Program-made: the position numbers and the translations under genes | From: Saprospiraceae bacterium | GTDB taxonomy: Bacteria > Bacteroidota > Bacteroidia > Chitinophagales > Saprospiraceae | DNA length: 64,000 bases | Assembly: GCA_028285545.1 (NCBI GenBank) | Contig: JANQPA010000019.1 | Location: 62,001-126,000, forward strand | Reading direction: 5' to 3' | Part shown: positions 26,005-35,163 of the stretch, piece after piece | How positions within the stretch are numbered: position 1 is the stretch's first letter | Layout: every line of letters begins with the position of its first letter | The notes under the pieces: generated by a model | Seen by the model: the letters and a program-made list of their open reading frames with translations, nothing else | Told to the model about the DNA's origin: nothing | Databases searched by the model: none

Positions 26005-26256
26005 TTATTTAAGGATTTCGACATTTTTCAAAAAATCTACAACTTTCTGCTCTGGCATTTCACAAGGCTTAAGCCATTCTTTTTGCCTGGTGATGTAATA
26101 GTTTAGACTGATAAAATCATTCCCACCTAATTCTTCAGCGAATATTTTAAAGGATTTTTGATTATTAAAGGTGGTTTTGGAGATGCCGTATTTTTTTCCG
26201 TTATAGCGTCCTTCGGAATAGCCAGCAGGTATTTTATCGATGAGTGGTAAAAGCAT
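26005..26256 (-). CDS. Small conserved Bacteroidota protein
   Basis: An 83-residue soluble protein with no signal peptide. It looks like a small conserved protein family that I associate with Bacteroidota, with the recognisable segments LIDKIPAGYSEGRYNGKKYG, FAEELGGNDFISLNYY and KPCEMPEQKVVDFL. Homologues are sometimes labelled peptide methionine sulfoxide reductase, but no catalytic GCFW-type motif is present here, so I do not support that. It ends 15 bases after the upstream gene's stop region on the other side, and may share its transcript. Confidence 0.6.
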   Translation of the reverse strand: MLLPLIDKIPAGYSEGRYNGKKYGISKTTFNNQKSFKIFAEELGGNDFISLNYYITRQKEWLKPCEMPEQKVVDFLKNVEILK

Positions 26257-26271
26257 AAAAATGGGTTTAAA

Positions 26272-27597
26272 TTAATGCTTGTTTTTAACGAACAATTGGC
26301 CCCACTTTTTGCCCTTAGTTCTTATTTCCAGCACATAGGTACCTTCTTTCAATGCATTTACATCCATTTTATAATTCGATCCAAAAATATTTTGAACCTC
26401 CCTCCTTTTTCTGCCCAAAAGATCATAAATAATTAAATCAGTCCCTTTCAATTCTCCATCAATTTGTAAAAATTCAGTAGCAGGATTAGGAAAGATTTTA
26501 ATAGGCTGGATATTTTGCTCATTGGCGGACACCACGACGATTTCAGAACAGGAATTCGGAGGAGATTCAAACAGGTGAAAAAGGCCAATATCAGAATTAT
26601 ACATGTCAAAATTGCTATGGCCAGCATTAGGTACCGTATCTAAAGACTGAAGCTCCTTGATTTCATCACCATAAAAGTCAATTAGGTAATTATAATAAAT
26701 ACTGCCCCTTTCCAGGCGATGGATACCTTGAAGTATTGCCTCACAATCAGTGTCCAGATTGGAATCATTGGGATTATTATCGTTTTCACCTAATAGATAA
26801 ACGACCTCTCTACGTTTCAACATAGACCGGATAGAATCGACTCCTGCTCGTGCCGGATAGGTAAACAAATCTTCCAAGCCATATCTCCACTCATTAAAAG
26901 CAGAACAGGAGGTAGTGGGAATCGCAAAAGAATTATTTGTTCCATTCACCCTTCTTTTTCCATCCATATACACGTAAGAGCCAGGGTTGGCAACAATAAA
27001 TTTAGTGCTTATTTCATATTGCTGACAAAGATCATCAGCCATGGGAGAAGTGGCAGAATATCTATTAGTCAATTGCCCTCCAGCAGAGTGGCCTGTAAAA
27101 ACGATGGTTTTCAAAGAAGGGAAATTCTGAACCAGTCGCATCATCAAAGTATCCAAAACAGCATAAGAAGGGATGCGTTCGGGTCGAGGATTGCCCGAAT
27201 TGTTTCTGGAATTAGAGCCTGATTGCCAACCCCCACTAGACCAATACAAATGTTCATTATCAAGAGTATAGAAATCAATATCCTCCTCTGTCAAAAACTG
27301 CGGTGCTATAATAAAAGTGCTTGTTGTTTCTGTTGGGCGTTTATTGGCTGCCTCCTCCATGTTGGAAAAATAGGTCTTTGCATTTCTATTAACACCATGT
27401 ATGACAATGACACCATTCGTAATGGTAGAATCCACCTGGTCTAGTGATTGACTGGCATAATATGGGATTTTGAGGGTGTTCCCATTAATGACCATTTCCA
27501 TTTTGCTACTTCCTATATTATCGGTTTGTGCAGCGGCAAAAAATGTTATGAAAATCAGGAGCATGAATGAGAAAAAAAGAGGTAGTGGTTGTTTCAT
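26272..27597 (-). CDS. Secreted alpha/beta hydrolase with type IX secretion sorting domain
   Basis: A 441-residue secreted enzyme. Signal peptide at 1-23 (LIFITFFAAAQ). The catalytic alpha/beta-hydrolase region has an oxyanion-type segment VIVIHGVNRNAKTYFSNM and the nucleophile elbow GHSAGG at about 170; a late His is present in NAGHSNFD. The last 75 residues (KIFPNPATEFLQIDGEL to the basic end) are a Por-type C-terminal sorting domain, which sends proteins through the type IX system to the cell surface or medium. Substrate (ester, amide or polymer) unknown. Confidence 0.85.
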   Translation of the reverse strand: MKQPLPLFFSFMLLIFITFFAAAQTDNIGSSKMEMVINGNTLKIPYYASQSLDQVDSTITNGVIVIHGVNRNAKTYFSNMEEAANKRPTETTSTFIIAPQFLTEEDIDFYTLDNEHLYWSSGGWQSGSNSRNNSGNPRPERIPSYAVLDTLMMRLVQNFPSLKTIVFTGHSAGGQLTNRYSATSPMADDLCQQYEISTKFIVANPGSYVYMDGKRRVNGTNNSFAIPTTSCSAFNEWRYGLEDLFTYPARAGVDSIRSMLKRREVVYLLGENDNNPNDSNLDTDCEAILQGIHRLERGSIYYNYLIDFYGDEIKELQSLDTVPNAGHSNFDMYNSDIGLFHLFESPPNSCSEIVVVSANEQNIQPIKIFPNPATEFLQIDGELKGTDLIIYDLLGRKRREVQNIFGSNYKMDVNALKEGTYVLEIRTKGKKWGQLFVKNKH

Positions 27598-27714
27598 TTT
27601 GGCTTGTTTTTTCTAATGTAAGCAAAAAACAACTTTTACCTCTGGAGTAAGTATTTTTTGTTTTAAAGGTAGGTTTTTCATGTGCAGATAGAGTAGTGTA
27701 TTGATTACTTATAG

Positions 27715-27785
27715 CATTTTTGACACTGGCTATCACACACAGACTGTTACTGATTTTCACTGTTTTAGTTATTGCTGAATAAAAC
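27715..27785. repeat. Dispersed intergenic repeat, copy 1
   Basis: Shares the ordered blocks TTGACAC, CACAGACT, ACTGTTTT and TGCTGAATAAAAC with 52525-52584, with an extra 10-12 bases in the middle of this copy. Both copies lie in gaps between the start of one minus-strand gene and the stop of the next. Confidence 0.65.
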
Positions 27786-27859
27786 TTGTCTTCATTATTA
27801 TAACCAATTTAGGCGTGCAGGTAACAGCACCTGCTCAACCTACCTTTAATTAATTTTTT

Positions 27860-28417
27860 CTATTCTTTTCGGATGTAATATTGTTTGGCATAGGGGTGCC
27901 AGGATTTTCCATCATCTTTTGTGAATTCAATGAGTAAGCGGTGGGATGATTCGGTGAGGGGGCTGTAAGTTAATTGAAAAGCCAATTTGTCTCCGTTTGA
28001 TAATTCAAAGCGGGCATCTGAATGAAGATTACTTACAAAAAAGGTGTCTTGATCAATCTTACCTTCATAAATATCCATGGTTCCGTATTCTTTATCCAAG
28101 GCAATCAGTCTTAATTCCTTGGTACGAGGATCAATACCCAGAATGTTATTCATGGTCAGCGTTCCATTTCCGATGGTGATGGCAAAATTTTCCTGAATAA
28201 AGGTTCCTTCCAGGATGGTGCTGTAGGAAGCGGTCCCCTCTCCCCCATCCTTCCAGCCCTCATTCCCATCAGGTAGGTAAACCTTCACTTCAAATTCACC
28301 TAAAAGATAGGCATAGTTTGATAATTTGGGATTCAGAGCAGATTGCTGCGCTTTCAGGGAGGTGATTAGGAAACAAATGCTCAAAAGTAGGCTTAGATTA
28401 AGAATTCGTCTTTTCAT
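27860..28417 (-). CDS. Exported DUF1579-like lipocalin-type protein
   Basis: A 185-residue protein with a signal peptide (LLLSICFLITSLKAQ). The mature part is beta-rich and resembles DUF1579-like proteins: LSNYAYLLGEFEVKVYLPDG, GTASYSTILEGTFIQE, NNILGIDPRTKELRLIALD and HRLLIEFTKDDGKSWHP. The fold suggests a small beta barrel that binds a ligand. No partner gene is evident. Function unknown. Confidence 0.6.
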   Translation of the reverse strand: MKRRILNLSLLLSICFLITSLKAQQSALNPKLSNYAYLLGEFEVKVYLPDGNEGWKDGGEGTASYSTILEGTFIQENFAITIGNGTLTMNNILGIDPRTKELRLIALDKEYGTMDIYEGKIDQDTFFVSNLHSDARFELSNGDKLAFQLTYSPLTESSHRLLIEFTKDDGKSWHPYAKQYYIRKE

Positions 28418-28581
28418 CGTTTTAATTTCGTATTGAGAAAAAATTTAATGACACGAAATTAGGCGGAGCAAGCTCCATTTTTCAAAAATAAAACAGGGTA
28501 AAAGGATAAGAATTATGATGATTAACCCTTTTGAAGGGGAAGGTCGAAGGCGGAAGGGAGAAAAGGAATATTATTTGGGGT

Positions 28582-29658
28582 TTATTGGAATTTTTCAAAT
28601 TCTAATAAATATGTTTTGGGAGTCATACCCATCACTTTTTTAAAAGATTTATAAAAAGTAACCTTATTGCCAAAACCTGCTTCCTGGGCGATGGCAAAAA
28701 GGGTAAGGTTTTCTAATTTTTCCTTTTTAGCCAGGCGGAGAAAATGCTGGACACGATATTCATTCATCAAGTCGCTGAAAGTAGATTTTAGTATTCTATT
28801 GATGGCCTTGCTAGTTAGGACGGGGTTAGAACCGATAGCTTGAGAGAGTTCATTTAAACTAAAATTACTTTTCAGGTAAGGCTCTTGTTCTTTGAGGTAG
28901 ATTTCAACTTGCTCGGCAATTTGTTGCAGCACATAGGTTTGGCTGCTATCATAAGTTTGGGTGAGAAAATAAAAAGAAGCAGGCTTTATCAAGGCCAGGA
29001 AAGCAAGTCCAAAAGTTAAAAAGGCCAAACTTAAGAAAGCAAAAGAATAGGCATTAAGATTTATACTGGTGGTATTGGTAAGAATGAGGCTGAATACAAA
29101 GCTAAGTAGCCAAATTGCAATGATAAAGATAAAAACCAATTGTCCTTTTCTAAGAAGTTCAGGAAACTGGACATCTCTATGTTTTTGTAAAGTTCGGTGT
29201 GCTTTCCACAAAAAACCGCCATTGGTGATAAGAACTCCCAGGCAAAAAACAAAAAATGTTTGAGCAAAAAACGGGTTATTGGTCATATCAAAAAGGCTGC
29301 TTTTTTCAAGCGTAAAAATATATCCTAAAAAGCCAATTTGATAAAGAATAGGGCTTAATAAGAGCCAATCATTAAGCGATAATTTCACACTAGGCTTAAT
29401 ACTTTTCTGAATGGTAAAATACCACAGCGGGCCCACAAAGTAAGCAATAGTATCCGGGATAAACCACAGCTGAGGAAATTGCTGATAACGGGCCGGACTA
29501 AATAAAAATTTCGACAGTAAGGACACAGAGATTAAAAACACCAGGCCCAGGAAATAGTAATTGCGTTTCTTTTTCCCATAATGTTTAATAAGCAGTCCTA
29601 GAGTCAGAAAAAATCCCTGCACCAGACCAATGAGTAAGATAGTAGAATAGAGAATCAT
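28582..29658 (-). CDS. Membrane-bound AraC-family regulator (7TM-HTH)
   Basis: A 358-residue protein from the ATG at 29658; the longer frame from 29757 adds 33 residues with no clear role. The N-terminal 230 residues contain about seven hydrophobic helices (YSTILLIGLVQGFFLTLGLL first). The C-terminal 110 residues are an AraC-type double HTH: LSQAIGSNPVLTSKAIN, FSDLMNEYRVQHFLRLAK and LFAIAQEAGFGNKVTFYKSFKKVMGMTP. Bacteroidota have many such membrane-tethered AraC proteins, thought to sense signals in the membrane. No target is evident nearby. Confidence 0.85.
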   Translation of the reverse strand: MILYSTILLIGLVQGFFLTLGLLIKHYGKKKRNYYFLGLVFLISVSLLSKFLFSPARYQQFPQLWFIPDTIAYFVGPLWYFTIQKSIKPSVKLSLNDWLLLSPILYQIGFLGYIFTLEKSSLFDMTNNPFFAQTFFVFCLGVLITNGGFLWKAHRTLQKHRDVQFPELLRKGQLVFIFIIAIWLLSFVFSLILTNTTSINLNAYSFAFLSLAFLTFGLAFLALIKPASFYFLTQTYDSSQTYVLQQIAEQVEIYLKEQEPYLKSNFSLNELSQAIGSNPVLTSKAINRILKSTFSDLMNEYRVQHFLRLAKKEKLENLTLFAIAQEAGFGNKVTFYKSFKKVMGMTPKTYLLEFEKFQ

Positions 29659-29827
29659 AGTTTTGATCTTCTCAAATGGGCAAAATAGGGAAATTGCTGG
29701 AGTACAGCTTAAAATTAGATAATGGAATGAGTAAAGCTTAATGATGATTAACTTCAAAAAATCACTTGGTTTCTCTTATTACTTGTTTAAGCAATACATA
29801 ACGATTTATTATCTCCTCGAAAGCTCT

Positions 29828-30589
29828 CTATTTTTCATATTCTGCTTCGTACAAATCCTTACGTCCTTGATAAAAACTATCTTCATTTACCGTGTACCAC
29901 TTGGCATTTGTATCGTGTTTGTAGGCCGGTGTAAAAACGTCAACTAATTGGCTAAATTCATTTGGCATAATTGAGTGGATATTTCCTTCATGTGCAGTGA
30001 GTATACTTACATCTCCTGCTTTTATGATCTCGTTTCCGGTTTCTCTGATCGTACATTTTTGCATTACTGAAGTTCTTCCATCTTTTACTACTTCTCTAGT
30101 TGAAGAGAGTTGTTCTTCTACGGTGTAGTTCTTTGCCAAAAGGTTGCCAGAAACTACATTTATCACTCCAGTCATTTTAGGATGGTCATGATGTGGGATA
30201 TATTCACCTTTTTCGAATTGAAAAAGGGATACCTGAAAATCAACTTCATAGTGTAAACTGGCTGATTCAAACCAATTGGGTCTTTTATTTTCATAAGCAT
30301 CAAACTCTTTTTTGATGTTTTCAAATTCTGGAAAATTACACTGCAGCAATAATTGCTTGACCTGTTTGGTATATGACTTTTGATCCCAGGGCAATTGATG
30401 TTGGGTCTTTGCTAATTTAGTAAGGTGTTCTAAAAAAGCATCCCAGTTTAACTTGGTGTCAGCATGCCATTTTCCAAGATGACCATTTGCACTTTGTGCA
30501 TAGGAGGTTATGGCATTAAGCTGTAGAGCGATGCTGGCAAATCCCAAAGCACTTAATTTGATAAATTCTCTTCGTTTAAAATCGTCCAT
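29828..30589 (-). CDS. Tat-type cysteamine/cysteine dioxygenase-like protein (PCO/ADO family)
   Basis: A 253-residue protein with a twin-arginine leader (FKRREFIKLSALGFASIAL), so probably exported folded. The cupin core resembles the PCO/ADO thiol dioxygenases: FQVSLFQFEKGEYIPHHDHP near 120-140 gives the two His iron ligands, GVINVVSGNLLAKNY follows, and GNIHSIMP near 205 supplies a likely third His. Known members oxidise a free thiol or an N-terminal Cys with O2 in the cytoplasm; an exported version would work in the periplasm. Family assignment is by motif pattern and is moderately secure; substrate unknown. Confidence 0.65.
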   Translation of the reverse strand: MDDFKRREFIKLSALGFASIALQLNAITSYAQSANGHLGKWHADTKLNWDAFLEHLTKLAKTQHQLPWDQKSYTKQVKQLLLQCNFPEFENIKKEFDAYENKRPNWFESASLHYEVDFQVSLFQFEKGEYIPHHDHPKMTGVINVVSGNLLAKNYTVEEQLSSTREVVKDGRTSVMQKCTIRETGNEIIKAGDVSILTAHEGNIHSIMPNEFSQLVDVFTPAYKHDTNAKWYTVNEDSFYQGRKDLYEAEYEK

Positions 30590-30694
30590 GATTATTTTTA
30601 GATTTTAAATTTAAAGAAAAATCTACAAATGCAACATAGTCGCATTTGAAACTTAAATATAGAATATTCCTCTTGAAATCTACTTACCACCTTA

Positions 30695-31444
30695 TTAATT
30701 TCGCTCCATCAAACGAGTTAATAATTCTTCCTTGCGGGCTCGAGCAACGGGAATTTTGGCTCCATCTGAAGTGATTAGGATTCCTCCATCTCTTTTCTTG
30801 TATTTCTGAACGCAGTTTAAATTGACAAGGTGAGATTGATGCACCCGATAGAAAGATTGATCATCCAATAGACCTACATATTCCTTTAGGGTGCGGGAGA
30901 CCAGGAGTTTCCGGCCATCCTTAAGAAAGAAGTAGGTGTAATTACGATCTCCCTGGCATCTGATGATGCTATTGACTGGCACAAATTCGATATGATCTGA
31001 TTGAGGAAGGGCAATCTTCTTTTCTTGCTGTTGCAGATTATGTAGAAGAGCTTCTAATTGGCCTTGTTGGTTTTTTTGGAGGTGTTTAGACTGAACGCGA
31101 TCTACCGCTTTTTTTAATTCCAAGGCATTGATGGGTTTTAGTAGATAATCAATCGCCGCAAATTTAATAGCGCGGATGGCATATTGGTCATAAGCCGTAA
31201 CGAAGATGATTTCAAAATCAATTTTTGGCAGACTTTCCAACAGATCAAAGCCACTGCCCAAAGGCATGGCAATGTCCAAGAATACCAAATCTGGGGACAA
31301 TTCTTTGATGCGATCCATAGCTGTGATGGCCGAATCGGCTTCCGCAATTACCTCCACTTCCTTACAATAAGTTTCTAAGGCGAGGCGCAAGTTCTCACGG
31401 TTGTTAAATTCATCATCTACAATTAGGGCTCGAATTTTTGTCAT
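30695..31444 (-). CDS. LytTR-family response regulator
   Basis: A 249-residue regulator. Receiver residues are visible: VDDE, phospho-acceptor Asp in DLVFLDIAM, Thr in FVTAYDQYAIRAI and Lys in DYLLKPINA. LytTR domain from about 145 (VPVNSIIRCQGDRNYTYFFL, SRTLKEYVGLL, FYRVHQSHLVNL). Its start overlaps the stop of the kinase gene by four bases, so the two are translationally coupled. Targets unknown, though a TlpA-type gene lies upstream of the kinase. Confidence 0.92.
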   Translation of the reverse strand: MTKIRALIVDDEFNNRENLRLALETYCKEVEVIAEADSAITAMDRIKELSPDLVFLDIAMPLGSGFDLLESLPKIDFEIIFVTAYDQYAIRAIKFAAIDYLLKPINALELKKAVDRVQSKHLQKNQQGQLEALLHNLQQQEKKIALPQSDHIEFVPVNSIIRCQGDRNYTYFFLKDGRKLLVSRTLKEYVGLLDDQSFYRVHQSHLVNLNCVQKYKKRDGGILITSDGAKIPVARARKEELLTRLMERN

Positions 31445-34287
31445 TTTTCTACAGGAATAGTTAAGGAAACAAGAGTGCCTTGTGCGGCAGGACTAAGGGT
31501 GCTGCGATCGGTGATCAACAAATGATCCTGCCCATTTAAGCCCATTAATTCTAATCGTTGACGTACTAACTTCATCCCTATACTTTTGTGATTTTTCCGT
31601 TCATTGTGCCTTTGGGTAGCCAATATACCAATGCCGTTATCCATAATCTTACAATTCAGTCCTTCCTGTCCTGGACGAATCTCAATTAGCAACTCTTTTG
31701 ATCCTGCCAACGGGGTCAAGCCATGAATGATGGCATTTTCGATGATTGGTTGCAGGATCATACTAGGAATATAGGTATTATGGGCATCTATACTTTCATC
31801 AATTTTAAATTCGTAATGAAAGGGATGGCGCAAACTTTCCAGGCTACAATATTGTTCAAGGGTCCCAATTTCATCAATTAAAGGGATATATTCTTCAGCG
31901 GTGTTGCGAAGGGTTTTCCGCATTAGACCAGCAAACTGCCCCAGGTATAGGTCTGCTTTTTCCTGCTCCTTCTTGCGAATTAAATTCTGGATAGAGCTCA
32001 TTGCATTAAATAAGAAGTGGGGATTCATTTGAGCTCGAATACCTCGCAATTCTATCTCTAATAGTTGGCGTCGCCGTAGATCACGCCGTGCCATGATACG
32101 CCGTTGCCAGAGGATCACCCCACTGACCAACAAAAGGAATAAAGCCCCAATCCCCAGGCTCTGCCAGAATTGTAGTCTTTGTTGTGGTGTCCAGGCAGTA
32201 GTAGTTGGGAGCTTGGCTATCTTTTCCCAGGTACCCTGAAGTTTTCTTGCCGTTCCGAGATCATAATGATTAGCTAAAATCTTGCCATCTTCCCCTATTA
32301 AAAAGTAGTGATTACTACTATTATCAATAAAATAGCCTTCTTTGAGTGCCTCCATTTCACCAGGAGAAACAAAAATAAATAGCCCTTTCTTTCCAGCAAC
32401 ATTTTGGTTGAATTGATCCTTGCTGGAAGCCCCAATCAGGTGTATAACCTCTGGACGCTCATCCTCTTGGGTTTCCTGAAGTGGTTCAATGTCAGTGATA
32501 GCGATATCAAGGTTCTCAGCCCAGCCGATGTGCAGCAGCAATTTTTTGCCTGTAAAATCTTCAAGTTCTACTTTTACCCCTTCCTTATCCTTGAAACTCC
32601 ACGATGGAGCCATTTTCCCTTTCTGTAAGGTTCGGTACCCAACTGGGGGCGGTAGATTGCGCTTCCCTTCCGCAAAAACCTGCATTTCTTGTATCATCTG
32701 CGTATCTCTAGTAACTGCGTGAAGCTGAGAGAGCTGCCATTGGCCACTGTCTGTCAGTTTTCCTAGATCACTGTACCTGCGGAATAACTGCATCAAGATA
32801 TGGCGAACGAAGGTCTCTTTACTAGGAAGGAGTTGTGCCATTGCCAAGTCTACCTTTGTTCCAAATTTTGGCAAATGGTAGGCATTTTGAATTAGGCAGT
32901 ATTGAAAATTGAGAAATTCTTCTACATCAAAATCGAAAGTTTTTCCCTGTGGTAGTCGGTAGAGCAAGGCAGCCATTTTTTGTAGATGATGTAGTAGCTC
33001 AGGTTCTAGCAATATCTTCTTCCCTGCCATAAAACGGCGGGCCGCTTCCCATTGTGTTGTGGCATGTTCTAGTTTCAATCTTCGATCCATCAAGGAGGTA
33101 AACCCTGGGCTTAGATTGGGAGCTCGTTGTGATAAGAAAGCAAGTTCTTTGGTTTCTTTGGCCTGAATTTTTTGAAAAAAAGCAACATGATCTTTCTCAA
33201 GGAGGCCAAATTCAAAGCTTCGAAAGAGGGTATCTCCTCGCATTTGGTGATAAAAATCTAGCAGGAATTCATTCTCTGCCTGGCCCTTACCAAGTATCTG
33301 CATTTCACGATAAAAAGCATTAGCATTAGTAAAGAATTGAACAGTGTCGCCAGGTTCAACATAAAAGCGCATGGTTTGATAACCATGTGTTATGGATACC
33401 ATTCTAAGGTGATCTAATGGGAAAGAAAGCTGAAAGCTTCCTTGGCCATCTAATTGGATCAAACTATCTCCCCAATACTCTAGCCAATCCCCTTCCTGAA
33501 AGAATTTAACTCGAACATCTTTGGTTGCAGGGCTTTGAATGTTCCCTTTGAGCAAACACATTTTGCGAGGATGATCAACTTGAATGTAGTCGACGTAGTG
33601 TCTATTCCCTCCCTTTTGAGATTGCATTTTGACAGGGCTTTCCTGCTTTGGAACTAGTTCTTCTAGTAACTGACAAAAAAAGTTAGCCATTGAGGAAGTA
33701 GACAAAGATGATGGTAGAGATGTCCGTTCTAACCATTTTAATTGTTCCTTGAGGAGTGTTGTTTTAGCCCCGGATTGTGCAACCACCTGAGCAAACTGAT
33801 TGAAAAATTGATGATAAGGTTCTACCTGGCAGGAAACAGGTAGCGTTTGTTGGGATAGCACATCTAGGATAAATAGTTGTGGGTTAAAGTATTGGTCCTG
33901 AAATTGAGTGTTAAGAATAATAGGTTGGCTGAGCGTGCCTATTATATTGGACTGATATAAGGAGGATTCTAGTTCAGGAAGTGCTAGATATTTGACATAG
34001 TCCACTTCCGCTACTAATTGGCGTCCCTCCTCAACAGATTTTAGGTTTAGACCTATTCGAATTTCGGATTCCCCTGGCTCGAGCTCATCTGGGAAGAGTG
34101 GGATATGGGACGCTTGCTCTCTGTTCTTATCTCCAAGTTCCTGCTGAATCCATTCCACCTTAATCGACTGACCCGATTTAAGAGCTGTTGCAAATGACTG
34201 AGATTGAGCCTCTCCCAGGCTGATTATTATGCAGCAGCATAAGCACCAAATTTTCCAGTAACCTATTTGTCTTTGATTGCTTTGCAT
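31441..34287 (-). CDS. Sensor histidine kinase with a TlpA-like ectodomain
   Basis: A 948-residue kinase from the ATG at 34287 (a longer frame begins at TTG 34305). Leader at about 10-30 (IWCLCCCIIISLGEAQSQ). The large exported part has a DUF4369-like beta region (CLLKGNIQSPATKDVRVKFF, FYVEPGDTVQFF) and then a thioredoxin/TlpA-like segment (APSWSFKDKEGVKVELEDF, LLLHIGW, HYFLIGEDGKILANHYDLG) that lacks a CXXC pair. A membrane helix (LGIGALFLLLVSGVILW) precedes the LytS-type His_kinase domain with NPHFLFNAMSSIQNLI and a C-terminal ATPase (ILQPIIENAIIHGL). The domain order of DUF4369-TlpA proteins fused to a kinase suggests redox or ligand sensing at the envelope. Confidence 0.85.
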   Translation of the reverse strand: MQSNQRQIGYWKIWCLCCCIIISLGEAQSQSFATALKSGQSIKVEWIQQELGDKNREQASHIPLFPDELEPGESEIRIGLNLKSVEEGRQLVAEVDYVKYLALPELESSLYQSNIIGTLSQPIILNTQFQDQYFNPQLFILDVLSQQTLPVSCQVEPYHQFFNQFAQVVAQSGAKTTLLKEQLKWLERTSLPSSLSTSSMANFFCQLLEELVPKQESPVKMQSQKGGNRHYVDYIQVDHPRKMCLLKGNIQSPATKDVRVKFFQEGDWLEYWGDSLIQLDGQGSFQLSFPLDHLRMVSITHGYQTMRFYVEPGDTVQFFTNANAFYREMQILGKGQAENEFLLDFYHQMRGDTLFRSFEFGLLEKDHVAFFQKIQAKETKELAFLSQRAPNLSPGFTSLMDRRLKLEHATTQWEAARRFMAGKKILLEPELLHHLQKMAALLYRLPQGKTFDFDVEEFLNFQYCLIQNAYHLPKFGTKVDLAMAQLLPSKETFVRHILMQLFRRYSDLGKLTDSGQWQLSQLHAVTRDTQMIQEMQVFAEGKRNLPPPVGYRTLQKGKMAPSWSFKDKEGVKVELEDFTGKKLLLHIGWAENLDIAITDIEPLQETQEDERPEVIHLIGASSKDQFNQNVAGKKGLFIFVSPGEMEALKEGYFIDNSSNHYFLIGEDGKILANHYDLGTARKLQGTWEKIAKLPTTTAWTPQQRLQFWQSLGIGALFLLLVSGVILWQRRIMARRDLRRRQLLEIELRGIRAQMNPHFLFNAMSSIQNLIRKKEQEKADLYLGQFAGLMRKTLRNTAEEYIPLIDEIGTLEQYCSLESLRHPFHYEFKIDESIDAHNTYIPSMILQPIIENAIIHGLTPLAGSKELLIEIRPGQEGLNCKIMDNGIGILATQRHNERKNHKSIGMKLVRQRLELMGLNGQDHLLITDRSTLSPAAQGTLVSLTIPVEK

Positions 34288-34313
34288 GTTAATGACCGTT
34301 TTCAATATATTTC

Positions 34314-34369
34314 TTTGAGGGGTGGTTTGTAAGAAAAAATGAATTTTTTCCTACAAACCACCCCTCAAA
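34314..34369 (-). terminator. Long intrinsic terminator
   Basis: A 27-bp inverted repeat (34314-34340 with 34343-34369) with one mismatch; on the minus strand the GC-rich GAGGGGTGGTTTGTA-type stem is flanked by A/T runs. It follows the stop at 34393 and precedes the kinase start at 34287, so it separates the TlpA transcription unit from the kinase-regulator pair. Confidence 0.85.
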
Positions 34370-34392
34370 AAGAAAATTATAAGACGCCCCAA

Positions 34393-35079
34393 TTAATCTA
34401 TTAGACTAACCTGATAACTAAACATTACATATGTCGGTGATTCTTCCAAGAGCTCTTCGGTTCCCTCCTCCCCTTCTTTTAAATTGACAACTCCGCAAAA
34501 TCGATGAAAATCATATCGTTTGTCTTTCCAGGAGGAGGCAAATACCATAAGCGGTATTTTCTTATTGAGTTCCCAATGTGCATCTGTAAAGAAGCGCCAA
34601 TTGTAAAACTGCCGATCGTCCCACTTTTTCAGCTCTATCTCCGTTTTGGTACTGAGTTTATAAGTATGTAATCGTATCTCACTTCGGTTGTCCTCACTTT
34701 TGGTGATAAATTTCAGTTGATCGATATAGTCCAGGAAATAATTTGTTTCTCCCCGCTCGAAGAAATGGTACTGGTTGTCATCAGCCAGTAAGGTGTCCGT
34801 TTTGACAATTTCTCCTTTTTCATAGGTCTCTGCAAAAATATGCAGTTTGTATTTTTGATCAAATCGCCCCAATTTAAATTTCTGAATTCTAACACCCATA
34901 AAATCCAAGGCATGTAATAGATCTAATTCGGTGATTTCATTAGATCGATACATATTATTGCCATCCTCTTTTTGTAGAGGTAATCTTAGATCTGGCTTGG
35001 CCTTTTGTGCCTGCAAATTCAGACAAAATATAGAAAGAAAACAAAGACTGAAACTGATGTTTTTGAGTATTCTATACAT
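34393..35079 (-). CDS. Exported protein of unknown function
   Basis: A 228-residue protein from the ATG at 35079, chosen because a signal peptide starts there (ISFSLCFLSIFCLNLQAQ); the longer frame from 35154 adds 25 residues. The mature part has no family I recognise: it is polar with several aromatic-rich strands (DNQYHFFERGETNYFLDYID; WDDRQFYNWRFFTDAHWELN). It lies 85 bases downstream of the TlpA gene on the same strand and before a strong terminator, so the two probably form one transcript. Confidence 0.6.
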   Translation of the reverse strand: MYRILKNISFSLCFLSIFCLNLQAQKAKPDLRLPLQKEDGNNMYRSNEITELDLLHALDFMGVRIQKFKLGRFDQKYKLHIFAETYEKGEIVKTDTLLADDNQYHFFERGETNYFLDYIDQLKFITKSEDNRSEIRLHTYKLSTKTEIELKKWDDRQFYNWRFFTDAHWELNKKIPLMVFASSWKDKRYDFHRFCGVVNLKEGEEGTEELLEESPTYVMFSYQVSLID

Positions 35080-35163
35080 AATAATGGATTTAAAGTTGAT
35101 GAAAATTGCCTTGAGGTTATTCGATTTAGGATTTAATCCAAACCCTTTTGACATTGATACATC

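Noticed and set aside
26005-26256. Peptide methionine sulfoxide reductase label for the 83-residue protein
   Set aside because: It lacks the catalytic Cys motif of MsrA and MsrB; the label seems to be carried over from automatic annotation.
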